Shown: positions 52,865 through 60,270, counted from the stretch's first letter. The stretch is DNA of 64,000 nucleotides from Brevundimonas sp. UBA4553 (GCF_002387245.1 NZ_DGLD01000013.1:186001-250000), one strand, 5' to 3'. A program made the numbers and translations. Notes: a model not told the origin generated them from the sequence alone.

Positions 52865-53776
52865 ATGCGTGCCAAATTGATGACTTCGGCGGCGGTCCTG
52901 GTGGGGGTGCTCGCCTTCTCGACCATGACCCAGGCCCAGTCCACCTCGAGCGGCCCCAACGGCGGCGTCGGCGGCAACACCACCGCCACCGATTCCTACA
53001 ACAGCACCGACCTGGGCATCGCCGATTCTCTGAACGACAGTTCGGACAACTCGACCAACACCGATCTCGCGGTCGGCATCACGGACTCGCTGAACGACAA
53101 CTCCGACAATTCGGACAACTCGGACAACTCCACCAACACCGACCTCGCGGTCGGCATCACCGACTCGCTGAACGACAACTCGGACAATTCCGACAACTCG
53201 GTCAATGACTCCGGCAACGACAACTCCACCAACCTGGCCGTCGATATCGCGGATTCGTTCAACGACAGCTCGACCAACAACTCGAATAACGACAACTCGA
53301 CCAATACCGACAGCTCGACCGATCTGGCCGTCGATATCGCTGACTCGTTCAACGATAATTCGGTGAACGACTCGGGTAACGACAACTCGACCAACACCGA
53401 CAACTCCACCAACCTGGATCTGGCGGTGGATATCGCTGACTCGTTCAACGACAATTCCGTCAATGACTCGGGCAACGACAACTCGACCAACGTCGGCATC
53501 ACCGACTCGTTCAACGACAACTCGACCTGGCGGGTGTCGCTGAGCAACCAGTCGCTGGCCGCCAACGTCAGCGATCTGAGCTTCGACCTCTCTGAAGGCG
53601 GCGACGGTCCGCAAAACGGCCGTGTCCGCAGCGGCGACATCACCCAGAACGGCGGCGCCTTCGCCGGCTTCGCGGGGATTCAGACCGTGAGCAACATCTC
53701 CGGCCAAGCTTCGGTCGGTCAGGCTGCCACGGCCATCAGCGCCAACGCCAACGTGACCTTCGGCAACGGCGGCTAA
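52865..53776 (+). CDS. Exported Asn/Asp/Ser repeat protein, candidate amyloid/adhesin subunit
   Basis: 303 residues. The signal peptide (VLVGVLAFSTMTQA) probably ends at residue 24. Residues 49-220 hold seven copies of a 12-14 residue core, DLAV(G/D)I(T/A)DS(L/F)NDNS, separated by variable Asn/Ser/Asp linkers. There is no Cys, and the region is very acidic. The C-terminal domain (about 222-303) contains SGDITQNGGAFAGFAGIQTV and GQASVGQAATAISANA. It shares the motif SGxITx4AFAG(F/Y)xG with the next gene. This layout (signal, spaced repeats with polar linkers, terminal F-G-Q motif) recalls FapC. It could instead be a calcium-binding adhesin. It is first in the 52865-55601 series. Confidence 0.7.
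   Translation: MRAKLMTSAAVLVGVLAFSTMTQAQSTSSGPNGGVGGNTTATDSYNSTDLGIADSLNDSSDNSTNTDLAVGITDSLNDNSDNSDNSDNSTNTDLAVGITDSLNDNSDNSDNSVNDSGNDNSTNLAVDIADSFNDSSTNNSNNDNSTNTDSSTDLAVDIADSFNDNSVNDSGNDNSTNTDNSTNLDLAVDIADSFNDNSVNDSGNDNSTNVGITDSFNDNSTWRVSLSNQSLAANVSDLSFDLSEGGDGPQNGRVRSGDITQNGGAFAGFAGIQTVSNISGQASVGQAATAISANANVTFGNGG
53009..53524 (+). repeat. Coding tandem repeats of the exported repeat protein
   Basis: DNA encoding the seven repeat cores at residues 49-60, 67-80, 93-106, 124-136, 153-166, 185-198 and 210-220. Copies 2-3 use LNDNS and copies 4-7 use FNDNS/FNDSS, so two sub-types were amplified separately. Linkers of GACAACTC-type units expand by trinucleotide-multiple steps. Confidence 0.85.
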
Positions 53777-53830
53777 GCGTTCTGTCGGCGGCCGGGCGAC
53801 CGGCCGCCGATCCCTTTCCGGGAGGAAGCC

Positions 53831-54214
53831 ATGCTAATTGTTCTTGCGGCTGCGTCTTTGCTGGCCGGCTCGGACCCCGCGTCTTCGGGCCAAGCCTCCG
53901 CGCCAGCTGTGGCCGAGCCGCCCGTCGCCACGGCGCCGGCACCGGGTATCCAGCCCCTGGGTCTGGACGAACTTCACGACCTCAACGGTCGCCAGGGCGT
54001 CAACGTGATCGTCGCCAGCGATCAGCTTCTGAAGGCCACCAACAGCGGCAACAGCGTCACGGCCAATACGGTCGGGTCGGGCAGCATCACCGTCGGCGCC
54101 AACGCCTTCGCCGGTTACAGCGGCGTCGGCAACTTCGTCATGAACACCGGCCACAACAACAACCTTCAGGGCGCCATCACGATCAATATCGTGACCACGA
54201 GTCCGACGCCGTGA
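53831..54214 (+). CDS. Exported FapB/C-like minor subunit with leader-like motif
   Basis: 127 residues. A hydrophobic start (MLIVLAAASLLAGS) and an Ala/Pro linker lead to PLGLDELHDLNGR (residues 42-54), which mimics a double-glycine leader (compare SLSDEELSGLRGG in 54951-55601). The rest is Asn/Gly/Val-rich: NSGNSVTANTVGSGSITVGA, NAFAGYSGVGNFVMNTGHNN, NNLQGAITINIV. It aligns with the C-terminus of the repeat protein (SGxIT, AFAG, G, Q, A, I at the same spacing). RBS GGGAGG. Its stop overlaps the C39 start (GTGA). It could be a nucleator or minor amyloid subunit (inference). Confidence 0.7.
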   Translation: MLIVLAAASLLAGSDPASSGQASAPAVAEPPVATAPAPGIQPLGLDELHDLNGRQGVNVIVASDQLLKATNSGNSVTANTVGSGSITVGANAFAGYSGVGNFVMNTGHNNNLQGAITINIVTTSPTP

Positions 54215-54945
54215 CGCGAGTGGGGGTGAACGTCTTCATCAGCGCCTGCCTGACGGCGGGCGTACTGGGCGCGACGGCCCTGTGCGCCGCGCCCGCCAGC
54301 GCCGACATCCTGCTCAGCAGCGGGCCGGCGCCGTCACGCGTCAGCGTGGTCAGTTATCGCGACATTCCCTTCCGCACGGTGGTTCGCCAGCGCTATGACT
54401 TCAGCTGCGGCTCTGCGGCCCTGGCGACCCTGTTGCGCTATCACTACGATCGCGAGGTGGGCGAAGAGCAGATCTTCCGGGCCATGTACGCGGCGGGCGA
54501 TCAGGATACGATCCGTCGCGTGGGCTTCTCTCTGCTGGATATGAAGAACTACCTCGAAGCTCACGGCTTCAACGCCGACGGCTATCGCCTGACCCTCGAC
54601 AATCTGGCCAGCATGGAAAAGCCGGCGATCGTCATGATCGACACCGCCGGCTACAAGCATTTCGTGATCTTCAAGGGCGCGGATGCGGGCCGGGTCCTGA
54701 TCGGCGATCCCGCCCTGGGCCTCAAGATCTACACCAGCGCCGAGTTCACCTCGATGTGGAACGGCATCGCCTTCGTCGTTCGCGAACCGGCCGACAATTT
54801 CAACGACAAGGCGGAGTGGAAGCCCTGGAACCGGTCGCGGCCCGAGCAGGCCCTGCCCAACAGCTCGCTGGCCGAGCTGACGCGGGAACTGCCGCCGCTT
54901 TATCAGGTCACCACGCGCTTTCCCATTGACCCCTATCTGAGGTGA
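54211..54945 (+). CDS. Periplasmic C39-family cysteine peptidase (FapD-like)
   Basis: 244 residues. A Sec signal (CLTAGVLGATALCAAPASAD) precedes a C39 domain. VRQRYDFSCGSAALATLLRY carries the oxyanion Gln and nucleophile Cys (about residue 68), YKHFVIFKGADAGRVLIGDP gives His and Asp, and the frame ends in a 55-residue tail. There is no ABC transporter attached, which sets it apart from bacteriocin exporters and matches FapD of the Fap system. GTG start at 54211 inside the previous stop; its stop overlaps the next gene. Likely substrates are the neighbours with GG-like motifs. Confidence 0.85.
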   Translation: MTRVGVNVFISACLTAGVLGATALCAAPASADILLSSGPAPSRVSVVSYRDIPFRTVVRQRYDFSCGSAALATLLRYHYDREVGEEQIFRAMYAAGDQDTIRRVGFSLLDMKNYLEAHGFNADGYRLTLDNLASMEKPAIVMIDTAGYKHFVIFKGADAGRVLIGDPALGLKIYTSAEFTSMWNGIAFVVREPADNFNDKAEWKPWNRSRPEQALPNSSLAELTRELPPLYQVTTRFPIDPYLR

Positions 54946-54950
54946 CGGTG

Positions 54951-55601
54951 ATGCGTCGCGCGCCATTTCTCGCCTTGCTGGTCGCAGCGGCCCTGGCCCC
55001 GGTGGGAGCGTCCGCCCAGGCCTGGCTGCGGCCGATGCTGCCGGAAGCGGCGGGCGGGGCCTACGCCGGAGCCACGACCCCGTTAGGGGTGCCGCAGGGC
55101 GCCCAGTCCCTCTCTGACGAGGAACTGTCGGGGCTTCGTGGGGGCTTCATCACCACCAACGGCTTCACCTTCGGGTTCGGGGTGGTCATTCGATCCTATA
55201 TCAACGACCAGCTCGCCCTGCAGACGCGGCTGACCTGGACCCCGACCGGACCGCTGACGGAGCAGGTGCGCGGCGACGTGCCCGGTCTGACCGACCTGGC
55301 CAGCGCCATGACGGCGATGTTGAACAGCGGCATCGATCTGAGGGGGCTGAGCGGCACGAGCGGCGGCGTCGCCCTGGTCAGCGGCGAGGGCGCCACGGCC
55401 CTGATCCATAACGTCACGACGGGCCAGTTGCAGAACCTGATCGTCAACAGCGCCAGCGACCGCAATCTGCGGCAGGACATGGAGCTGAACCTCTACCTGC
55501 CCGATCTGGCGGCGATGCAGACCGCGAACAGCGCCCAGCAGCAGGTCTCGCAACTGACCTACGACCTCAACACCTCTCTGGTCGGATCTCTGGGGCGCTG
55601 A
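54951..55601 (+). CDS. Exported protein with double-glycine-type motif (FapE-position)
   Basis: 216 residues. The signal peptide ends at PVGASAQ (residue 23). Residues 53-65 read SLSDEELSGLRGG, a textbook double-glycine leader ending, followed by FITTNGFTFGFGVVIRSYIN. The mature part has beta-like strands (LQTRLTWTPTGPL), then Gly/Ser segments and a C-terminal amphipathic part (AQQQVSQLTYDLNTSLVGSL). ATG 54951 is preferred (GAGGTGA upstream) over GTG 54942, which overlaps the C39 stop. No named family is recognised; position and export suggest an accessory like FapE (inference). Confidence 0.7.
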   Translation: MRRAPFLALLVAAALAPVGASAQAWLRPMLPEAAGGAYAGATTPLGVPQGAQSLSDEELSGLRGGFITTNGFTFGFGVVIRSYINDQLALQTRLTWTPTGPLTEQVRGDVPGLTDLASAMTAMLNSGIDLRGLSGTSGGVALVSGEGATALIHNVTTGQLQNLIVNSASDRNLRQDMELNLYLPDLAAMQTANSAQQQVSQLTYDLNTSLVGSLGR

Positions 55602-55634
55602 CGGCCTCCGCCTCGGGACGAAGGCCCCAGACGA

Positions 55635-57029
55635 TCAGAAAATGATCGGCACGCGCAGAACGAACCGCATGTCCGGGGCGTCTTCCGTCACGCCGAACTC
55701 GAAGTTGCCGTTCAGGCTGAATCGCTCGCTCAGCAGGTAGGACAGGCCGAACTGCAACGCGCCCACCTGCAGGGAATCGGATTTCTCAGTGAGATCGTTC
55801 AACTCGCTTGAAGTCGGGCGGATGTAGCTGTGCTTGTAGCCCAGCGAGAACGAGAACTTGGGATTGAGCGAGAAGCCGAAGCCGATCGACATGCCGATGG
55901 CGTCCCCCGGATCAACCTCGCCGATGAGGACGTCGCCCTCCATTCGATTGATGTCGCGGGGCAGGTGGGCGAAGTAGCTGAGGCTGCCGTAGATGACCGC
56001 CGGATCGCTGGGATAGAGGAAGCTGACGCTGGGCTCGACGCCCCAGAAGCCCGACCCCGTCGCCAGACGGCGAGCGACGCCGAACTCGTCGCGCGGGATG
56101 TCGAACGGGCCCTCGCCGGTGTCGCTCTTGACGCGCAGCGCGGCGATGAAGATGGGGCGGCCGCGTTCGCCGCCGTTGATCTGATAGCGGATGGCGCCTT
56201 CCACATCGCCTATGCCGTCGCCGCTCAGATCGATGGTGCGGGTCACGGCTTCGTCGCGCTGCTGCACCGTGGTGATGGTGTCGTTGCGCCACACGTATGG
56301 CGCGCGAAGCTCGACCTCCATGCGCGAGTTCACGCCATACTTGGCGGCGACGGTCGCCACCCCGGTGTCGCGATCCGCCTCATTGGCCTCGATGACCCCG
56401 ATCTGGACGCCGGGCACGATCTCGATGCCGCGGAAGACCAGGCGGTTGGCGCTGGAGCGGGTGTACTCCGTGGACAGGTCGACGGTCAGGCGTCCCGGTC
56501 GGGTCAGGACCGCCACGCCTTCCGGTATGGCGGCCAGTTGCTCGCGACGCGCTTGCAGAAGCGGGGGCTCGACCGGCGGCGCCCCGGCGGGCGCGGGGGT
56601 CTGCAAGGGTTGCCCGTTGGCCGTCAGCTGACTGGCGGACTGACCCGGCGCCGCCTGCCCAGAGGGGGGCTGGCTCGGCGCCGCCTGGCCGGCGCGCAGG
56701 GCGTTCATGTCGCTGTCGGCGAACAGGGCGGGGCCGTTCTCCACGCGCCAGCGGCCATCCACGTCCGAGGCGGGAATCCCCGCGGGCGGCGTGGTCCCGG
56801 CGGCGCGCTGGGCCAGAAGCGCGTCCTGGGCCTCGATGCGCTTCTGTTGCTCCACCACCAGGGCTTCGAGCCGCGCCACTCGCGCGGCCAGATCACCGTC
56901 CTGGGCCCAGGCGGCGCCCGGTCCGAGCAGGGCTCCCGCCGCGACGGTGGCCAGCAACAGGCCCGACCGTCCGTTTGCGAGAGCGCCGCGCGGCTCGGGC
57001 CGCCGAGGCGAAGGACGATGCTGTGTCAT
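55635..57029 (-). CDS. Outer-membrane beta-barrel with N-terminal coiled coil (FapF-like secretion pore)
   Basis: 464 residues. A long signal region (LLLATVAAGALLGPGAAWAQ) is followed by a trimer-type coiled coil (LAARVARLEALVVEQQKRIE, about residues 47-70), a Pro/Ala/Gln-rich linker (about 110-155), and a barrel of roughly 12 strands. PGRLTVDLSTEYTRSSANRL begins it and NGNFEFGVTEDAPDMRFVLR with VPIIF ends it, with the terminal Phe expected by the BAM machinery. Coiled coil plus plug/linker plus barrel is the FapF plan. It is convergent with the exported-protein series (34 bp between stops) and 27 bp after the regulator gene. Confidence 0.72.
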   Translation of the reverse strand: MTQHRPSPRRPEPRGALANGRSGLLLATVAAGALLGPGAAWAQDGDLAARVARLEALVVEQQKRIEAQDALLAQRAAGTTPPAGIPASDVDGRWRVENGPALFADSDMNALRAGQAAPSQPPSGQAAPGQSASQLTANGQPLQTPAPAGAPPVEPPLLQARREQLAAIPEGVAVLTRPGRLTVDLSTEYTRSSANRLVFRGIEIVPGVQIGVIEANEADRDTGVATVAAKYGVNSRMEVELRAPYVWRNDTITTVQQRDEAVTRTIDLSGDGIGDVEGAIRYQINGGERGRPIFIAALRVKSDTGEGPFDIPRDEFGVARRLATGSGFWGVEPSVSFLYPSDPAVIYGSLSYFAHLPRDINRMEGDVLIGEVDPGDAIGMSIGFGFSLNPKFSFSLGYKHSYIRPTSSELNDLTEKSDSLQVGALQFGLSYLLSERFSLNGNFEFGVTEDAPDMRFVLRVPIIF

Positions 57030-57056
57030 GACGCGCTCTCTCTTTCTACAAGGGGA

Positions 57057-57812
57057 TCAGTGAAGGACCGGGTAGTCGGCGCCGTAGTCGCAGACGGAGC
57101 GCAGATAGGATTCGTCCAGGATGGTCAGCCAGCCGCTCTGCATTGCGATCAGGCGGTTGCGCTTCATCTGGCTGAGCGTCCGGCTGACATGCACCAGGCT
57201 GAGGCCGAGGGCGTCGGCAAGCGCCTCCTGGGTCAGCGGCAGGTGCATGCGATCGACGCTGCACAGCCCGGCGCGTTGCAGGCGGTCGCGCAACTCCAGC
57301 AGCAGGTGGCCTATCCGCGCCATGGCGGACTGCCGCCCCAGCCGCACCACATGGTTCAGCAGGCAGATGTCCTCATAGCGTCGGGCGGCGATCAGGGCGC
57401 GGCGCAGGCGGTCGTGCCGGGGGTCCTGAAGGCTGAGAATTTCGCGCAGCATCACAGCGTCGACGCATTCGACGCGCGTCAGGGCGACCGTGGTGGTTTC
57501 ATCGAGCGGGCGAGGCTCGGCCGCCAGTCCCAGGCCGTCGCCGGGCAGAAGGAAGCCGAAGATCTGACGTTGGCCGTCGGCCAGGGTGCGCTGCCGGCAG
57601 GCCCAGCCGCTCAGGATCAGGCGGGGCGTGACCGCGCGCCCTTCCGAGGTGAAGGCGTCGCCGGCAGGTATGACTTCCTGAAAGACGCAAAGCCGGCGCA
57701 CCAAGGCGCGTTCTTCTTCGGAAAGACGGGCGACGGTGTTGAGAATGCGCAGGGCCGCCGTGTCCGCGGGCACGGAAAAGCTGCGTCGCACGTTCAGCGC
57801 CCGCGACGTCAT
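57057..57812 (-). CDS. Crp/Fnr-family transcriptional regulator
   Basis: About 251 residues. The cyclic-nucleotide-binding-like domain (CVFQEVIPAGDAFTSEGRAV, SGWACRQRTLADGQRQIFGF, LLPGDGLGLA) and the dimer helix lead to the Crp HTH (LPLTQEALADALGLSLVHVS, RTLSQMKRNRLIAMQSGWLT). No FNR-type Cys cluster is seen at the N-terminus and the phosphate-cassette Arg is not evident, so the signal is unknown. It is co-directional with the beta-barrel gene and probably co-transcribed, making it a good candidate regulator of the whole locus. GGAAA-N6-TTTCC (57940-57955) lies upstream. Confidence 0.9.
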   Translation of the reverse strand: MTSRALNVRRSFSVPADTAALRILNTVARLSEEERALVRRLCVFQEVIPAGDAFTSEGRAVTPRLILSGWACRQRTLADGQRQIFGFLLPGDGLGLAAEPRPLDETTTVALTRVECVDAVMLREILSLQDPRHDRLRRALIAARRYEDICLLNHVVRLGRQSAMARIGHLLLELRDRLQRAGLCSVDRMHLPLTQEALADALGLSLVHVSRTLSQMKRNRLIAMQSGWLTILDESYLRSVCDYGADYPVLH

Positions 57813-58009
57813 TCTCCGCCCGCTTTCTGGCGCGACGACGGCCCTCCAGCCATACGACGCCCCTCCCTCGCCCAAGGCATACCCGCGCTCCTCCGACCCG
57901 GCAAACGGCCAGAGAACGCCGGTGTTCCACCGACATTAGGGAAACATTTATTTCCGCGTCATCTGTGATCTGGGAGGCGAGGGCGGTGACCCGACAGGTC
58001 TGAATAGAA

Positions 58010-58111
58010 ACGGCCCGGCGCGCGCCGTGTGAGGGCTTATGCGGCGCCGGGCCGTCGGCAATCTTCCCCACGAGAATGCACAGGGTTAACCCGGATGCGT
58101 CGCTCCGGGTT
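58010..58111. other. Two perfect hairpins beside the tRNA remnant
   Basis: In the 57813-58408 gene-free stretch, a 12-bp stem (58010-58021 with 58044-58055) and an 8-bp stem AACCCGGA/TCCGGGTT (58088-58095 with 58104-58111). They lie downstream of the tRNA-Val remnant in its direction, so they may be the old tRNA terminator region; there is no T run. Confidence 0.45.
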
Positions 58112-58195
58112 CCACCTTAGACACCGGTGCAAAAGCCAAGCTTCGCCGTGTGCGAATCTGGGCCCACCAAGGGCTGATTTTACTGGAAAGAAGAA

Positions 58196-58242
58196 TGGTG
58201 GACGCGACAGGGATTGAACCTGTGACCCCTACGATGTCAACG
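58196..58242 (-). tRNA. 3' fragment of tRNA-Val (GAC), probable attachment site
   Basis: Read on the minus strand: the anticodon loop TTGACAT (anticodon GAC), CGTAG stem strand, variable GGGTC, T-arm ACAGG-TTCAATC-CCTGT, acceptor strand CGCGTCC, A and CCA. The 5' half (acceptor strand, D-arm, 5' anticodon stem) is absent: the bases before CG do not pair. This 47-nt anticodon-loop-to-CCA piece is what a tyrosine integrase leaves as the displaced attachment site after integration into a tRNA gene. Confidence 0.8.
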
Positions 58243-58297
58243 AACCGAACTGCGCTCCAAACCTGCGCCACCACTGGTTTTCGCTGTCGAAGCGTGT

Positions 58298-58333
58298 CGA
58301 TCTTTTCCATCTGATACCGATCGTTTCCATCTG
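58298..58333. repeat. Two 16-bp direct repeats, 20-bp period
   Basis: CGATCTTTTCCATCTG (58298-58313) and CGATCGTTTCCATCTG (58318-58333) differ at one base. They lie 56 bp from the tRNA fragment on the island side, where integrase arm-type or excisionase sites are expected. Confidence 0.6.
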
Positions 58334-58408
58334 TTGTTGGCTAGTTTCCGGTCAGCAAACGGGCCAGCGGCATTGACGCGAGCGGCGATGCGCTGCGGAT
58401 GTACACCC

Positions 58409-58843
58409 TCAGAAGAGGTTGCCTCTGACCTCTGGAAAGCCCGTGAAAGGTGCAACCTCGCATCGCCCGTATGCGGAAAACTTGTCACCGTGCAGCGACC
58501 ATCTCATCTCCGCGAAAACGCCATTCTCCCGCGAGACGCCAAGGTATTCTTTCGTCGGCGTAGCTTCACGGTTGTTGTCTGCGATGGTGAGGGAAGGACG
58601 ATCCATGAAGGTGACGAACGCATCGCCGATGGTATCGATCTCGAGCGCACCGGCACATTCGTCCCTACACCAGTATCGACGCTCAAGATCGACTCTAAGC
58701 GTGGTCGTGAATGGCTCTGCATGATCATTGGACAGAATGCGTCGCCCCTCGCAGACCAGATTGAACTGAGGTGAAGCGAGCGAGGGCGTGGCGGCAGCAG
58801 CCAGAGTGGCTGCAATGCTTGCGGCTCGAAATATCAGGATCAT
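58409..58843 (-). CDS. Small exported protein, unknown
   Basis: 144 residues. The signal peptide (FRAASIAATLAAAATPSLAS) is followed by a mature domain with four Cys (QFNLVCEGRRIL, RRYWCRDECAGALEID, AYGRCEVAPF) that could form two disulfides. No family is recognised. It overlaps the upstream membrane-protein gene by four bases (ATGA at 58840-58843), so the two are one unit. First gene inside the putative island. Confidence 0.7.
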   Translation of the reverse strand: MILIFRAASIAATLAAAATPSLASPQFNLVCEGRRILSNDHAEPFTTTLRVDLERRYWCRDECAGALEIDTIGDAFVTFMDRPSLTIADNNREATPTKEYLGVSRENGVFAEMRWSLHGDKFSAYGRCEVAPFTGFPEVRGNLF

Positions 58844-59631
58844 TGTCCGGCGAACTCCTCGCCCATGACGTCTTCAAGCGACAGGCCAGCGTCGTTGACC
58901 GCCTTCAAGAAAGCCAAGCCGCAGAGCGTTGTGCCGGCTTGCGAACGCTCGGCGGCCTGGCGTGCATCGGCGACTGCTGACGGGCGCATGTCCCCATTCA
59001 GAACCGTAGCCATCTGATCGAATGCCGACGATTTGGCGTAGTAGGCGTTACGGCAGGTTTCGACCGCGTCACTGAACGCGCCGCGCTTCGATGACGGGAT
59101 GTCGTCCGATACCCGAAGGCGACCGATGTTGGTGCCGGTCTCGCTGCAAATCCGGCTTGCTTGCCGGGCCAGGTCGTAAGCTTCGTAGACGCTCGCGCCA
59201 CGTCGGCCCATATAATCGGCCAGGTTCTTTCCGGTCACGTCACACGGCGACGCCTGCGCGCTGACCTGTTCCCAGAGCGTTTTGGCGGCGGCCGTCATGG
59301 CGGGCTTTTGCTGCGCTAAAGCAGCAGCTTCGCGTTCCTCGCGCGCCCCCTCCTCCGCTGCGCGTTCAGCCGCTCGTTGCTCGTTACGCTTCTCGCGGTC
59401 AGCCGTGGCTTGAGCCGCAGCGGCCTCCCGTTGCGCAATCTGCTCGGGAGTCGGCTCCGGCAAAATCAGACCGCCCATAGTGAACAAGGCAATGGAAGCC
59501 AACAGCGCCAGTCCCGCCCGCTTCCGAGTGCCCAGTTTGATCGCTCGGATAGGCCGGATCAGGCAAACGATGGCCACCAAGAACAGCAGCATCCCCGCGA
59601 GGCCGATAAGCGCCCCGATAGCTTCAAGCAT
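58840..59631 (-). CDS. Membrane-anchored protein with coiled coil, unknown
   Basis: 263 residues. Two N-terminal membrane helices (IGLAGMLLFLVAIVCLIRPI and AGLALLASIALFTMGGLILP) precede a charged Ala/Glu/Arg coiled coil (about 60-115). The C-terminal domain has four Cys (ASPCDVTGKN, SRICSETG, VETCRNAYYA, TTLCGLAFLK). The second helix pair resembles the start of many phage/island-encoded membrane proteins. The function is unknown; it is coupled to the exported protein downstream. Confidence 0.72.
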   Translation of the reverse strand: MLEAIGALIGLAGMLLFLVAIVCLIRPIRAIKLGTRKRAGLALLASIALFTMGGLILPEPTPEQIAQREAAAAQATADREKRNEQRAAERAAEEGAREEREAAALAQQKPAMTAAAKTLWEQVSAQASPCDVTGKNLADYMGRRGASVYEAYDLARQASRICSETGTNIGRLRVSDDIPSSKRGAFSDAVETCRNAYYAKSSAFDQMATVLNGDMRPSAVADARQAAERSQAGTTLCGLAFLKAVNDAGLSLEDVMGEEFAGQ

Positions 59632-59721
59632 AGCTTCCCCCTAGAGTTGTGAATGCTATGCCAGCGCGGCGGGGTCGCGCCAAGCCGCCAGGCGACGTAG
59701 TGAGGCGAAACCGGAGGAAGC

Positions 59722-60270
59722 ATGCGTCAAATAATGATTGCGGCCGTCGCCGCTATGGTGGTCGCGGGCTGTGAAAAGCCAGATCGATCCGCCGAAACTT
59801 TCGGTTTGAGCTACGACGAATGCATCCTGAAGAACGCACGTGACGGCGGCGACCAGTCCAGTCGAACCATGGCGATCGATGTCTGCGTCCGCAGGTTCGT
59901 CGAGGACGTTCCGCTGAACCTGCGGACCGACACCGTCGCCGTGAACCGCACCGCGCACTACGCAGTGCAGGATTATGCGAACGGCGGCACCGAAGACGCC
60001 ATCGTGATCGAGGTCAGCAACAGCTTCTCGGACAAGATGTTGACCGAGGTTGAGGTGATAGCCGACTTTTCGGACAAGCCCGCTCTCCCGAACGGTCAGT
60101 TTCCGGCCGACGCGAAAATCACGACCCTCACCTGGACCTTCAACACGAGGCTGGCGCCGAACGAGCAGACCAGCTTGCGAGGGACCTTCCAGGATCGCAA
60201 TGCACCGACACGCAACTGGCAAGCCGACGCCTATCCGATGAAATGGGTCCCGCTTGGCTCAATGCGATGA
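59722..60270 (+). CDS. Putative lipoprotein, unknown
   Basis: 182 residues. The lipobox VVAGC (Cys17) follows a short signal (MIAAVAAMVV). The mature part begins EKPDRSAETFGLSYDECILK and has a beta-rich domain (AIVIEVSNSFSDKMLTEVEV, FPADAKITTLTWTFNTRLAP) with a fibronectin-like feel. RBS GGAGGAAG before ATG 59722. It faces the CBASS operon tail to tail. No family is assigned. Confidence 0.7.
   Translation: MRQIMIAAVAAMVVAGCEKPDRSAETFGLSYDECILKNARDGGDQSSRTMAIDVCVRRFVEDVPLNLRTDTVAVNRTAHYAVQDYANGGTEDAIVIEVSNSFSDKMLTEVEVIADFSDKPALPNGQFPADAKITTLTWTFNTRLAPNEQTSLRGTFQDRNAPTRNWQADAYPMKWVPLGSMR

Noticed and set aside
53009..53524. Repeated DNA resembling a CRISPR array or minisatellite
   Set aside because: Repeats are in frame, degenerate and of uneven spacing, and encode the DLAVxIxDS units. 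There are no identical repeats with unique spacers and no cas genes nearby.
54211..54945. Bacteriocin or microcin export system based on the C39 peptidase
   Set aside because: The C39 domain is not fused to an ABC transporter, has its own Sec signal, and the neighbours are large exported proteins with a beta-barrel, which fits a Fap-like fibre system better.
58196..58275. Complete tRNA-Val gene
   Set aside because: No 5' acceptor strand or D-arm is found upstream of the fragment, and the 5' anticodon-stem strand does not pair beyond two or three bases.
58086..58310. Small protein gene over the tRNA fragment
   Set aside because: The frame runs straight through conserved tRNA bases, has no ribosome-binding site and no recognisable domain.
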